Below the pieces are notes generated by a model. It was not told where the DNA came from. It did no database searches and saw only the letters and a program-made list of their open reading frames with translations. DNA of 30,810 nt from Ophioceras dolichostomum (taxonomy: Eukaryota; Ascomycota; Sordariomycetes; Magnaporthales; Ophioceraceae): positions 1 to 30,810 of the forward strand of contig PYST01000416.1 in assembly GCA_003049485.1 (NCBI GenBank). The letters run 5' to 3'. Position 1 is the first letter of the stretch. Each line of letters begins with the position of its first letter. Both the position numbers and the translations under genes were made by a program. This document shows positions 29,683 through 30,810 of this stretch, in pieces.

Positions 29683-30810
29683 GAGTGGGTGTGGAGTTGT
29701 GTGAGGATGCTGACAAGCGTGACAGGCACGAAAGTCAAAGGTAATCTCGCAATTTAATCGCTCTGTACGATTCATGTCGGCATCGCGGAAGGGAGCGGAA
29801 ACTTCCACTTCCAGCACTGAAATAAAAAGACCGATCGTGGGTGCCTGGCGTGGAGCACGAGTTTCCATGCGAGCCTTAGTTCCTGCGCAGAACAATATCG
29901 CAAGAGAGAATATTCCACTCACGTGTCCGGCAAGTCGCTTGTCGGTCTTATCACCAAACCAGTCATTAAAAGGCGCACACAGGGTGGAGCCCGTTCATCA
30001 AAGACTGGGTGCGTGAGAAGCTTGTCTCTCAGCCCAAAGCGACCCAGCGTCCCGTCTCTCATCCATACCTCCCATACGGCTCGTGGGCTGTGCACACATC
30101 ACAATTCCTTGTGGAAGCTGCCAAAATTAAAGTGAGCAAGTGAGAACAGCGGATTCTGCAAGGTAGGTTTCAAGTCGATGTGTTAGGTCAACCCTAGCGA
30201 CCACCGCCACACGGAACCTAGTACGGTACATAAAAGCGAGATGCCAAGGACCAACCAAGAGAGCAAAAGTGCGGGACAGCAACCTGTCGCTAGTTGCGGA
30301 GGTCAGGAGGGTCCTCCATACTACTAGAGCGCCCCCCTATTTGGTATTTTTACTATTTTGGAGCTTGGTCATCACTGTAAGGATTCAGTCAATCTTAGGG
30401 AGCACATCACGTCAGAGCCAGCCAGGACAGAGATGAAAGCGGCCAATTGTGATTCAAATCGCCAGTCGGAGAAGGGAAAGCGGAAAGAACGCGACTGGGG
30501 AAATGAAGAAAGAAATGATGTACAGGACGGAGTAAAAAGGGCGAGCGACTCCCCTTCAAGCTGCGCGGGGAAAAGGTCGGTCGCTGCGGCTCGCATCAGC
30601 CCTAAGGAACTTAAGTGTGGCGCTGGTCAAAGAGTTGTGGGCCTCGGCCAGGCCTCTGCGGCCGTGAAGTCGAATCACAATCGGCTCCCATTCTCTCTCT
30701 TCGTCTCCTTTTCTGTGCAGTCAGGCTCAGCCCCCAAAAAATTAATGTCCCCGCATAAAAAAAGGAGCTTCAATACGCTGTCATTTTACCATCGGCCTCT
30801 ACAATTCTAT
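29683..30810. other. Right-edge intergenic region, no supported gene
   Basis: This is the 3' flank of NAA40 and then unassigned sequence. The few open frames are short and have no motif. Near 30299-30318 a small imperfect palindrome (GGAGG...CCTCC) occurs. The final 100 bp are A/T-rich with poly-A strings. A promoter for a gene beyond the window is possible. Confidence 0.45.

Noticed and set aside
29482..29922. Minus-strand frame of 146 codons at the 3' end of NAA40
   Set aside because: Overlaps the NAA40 last exon on the opposite strand and has no motif.
1..30810. Secondary-metabolite cluster or CRISPR/prophage-type system
   Set aside because: No PKS/NRPS/terpene gene, no spaced repeat array and no phage gene; the genes are ordinary nuclear housekeeping genes of an ascomycete.

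Overview
The window is a piece of nuclear genome from a filamentous ascomycete (Pezizomycotina, most likely a Sordariomycete). The signs are GC-rich coding sequence, short introns (about 70-300 nt) with GTRNGY-like donors and CTAAC/CTGAT-like branch points, and eukaryotic one-gene-one-promoter layout on both strands. The proteins belong to conserved fungal families, including an Swc3-type SWR1 subunit, Rtc5, Rcf1 and an OPT peptide transporter. I rebuilt eleven protein-coding genes by joining exons through splice sites, reading phase and conserved motifs. No RNA gene, CRISPR array or bacterial-type operon was found.

Layout from left to right. 1-1801 is gene-poor and holds a decayed coiled-coil fragment. 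An alpha/beta hydrolase (1802-3055, +) converges on N-myristoyltransferase (3531-5322, -). That gene is divergent from a one-TM fungal protein of unknown function (6023-7270, +). A 1.2 kb convergent gap follows, with a TA-flanked 313 bp MITE-like element at 8032-8348. Next is a seven-exon OPT oligopeptide transporter (8484-11524, -), then a 3.2 kb gene desert with short tandem repeats. A membrane-anchored ABHD-type serine hydrolase (14737-16451, -) needs an 8-nt micro-exon to complete its oxyanion-hole motif. It is divergent from the SWR1-complex subunit SWC3 (17295-19616, +). RTC5, a TLDc protein with an N-myristoylation signal (20441-22477, +), converges on RCF1 (22851-23606, -).

The right part is rich in mitochondrial genes. 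RCF1 shares a 390 bp divergent promoter with threonine dehydratase ILV1 (23997-25875, +). Then come mitochondrial ribosomal protein bL36m (26499-27007, +), an LYR-motif LYRM2-like protein split into three small exons (27370-28010, -) and, divergent from it, the histone N-alpha-acetyltransferase NAA40/NatD (28506-29682, +). The last 1.1 kb has no recognisable gene.

The genes are mostly housekeeping and do not form a biosynthetic cluster. Links worth noting are NMT with its probable substrate Rtc5, two N-terminal modification enzymes (NMT, NatD), and four mitochondrial genes within about 5 kb. All functions come from family recognition by eye; exon borders are inferred from splice motifs and reading frame and no transcript evidence was available.
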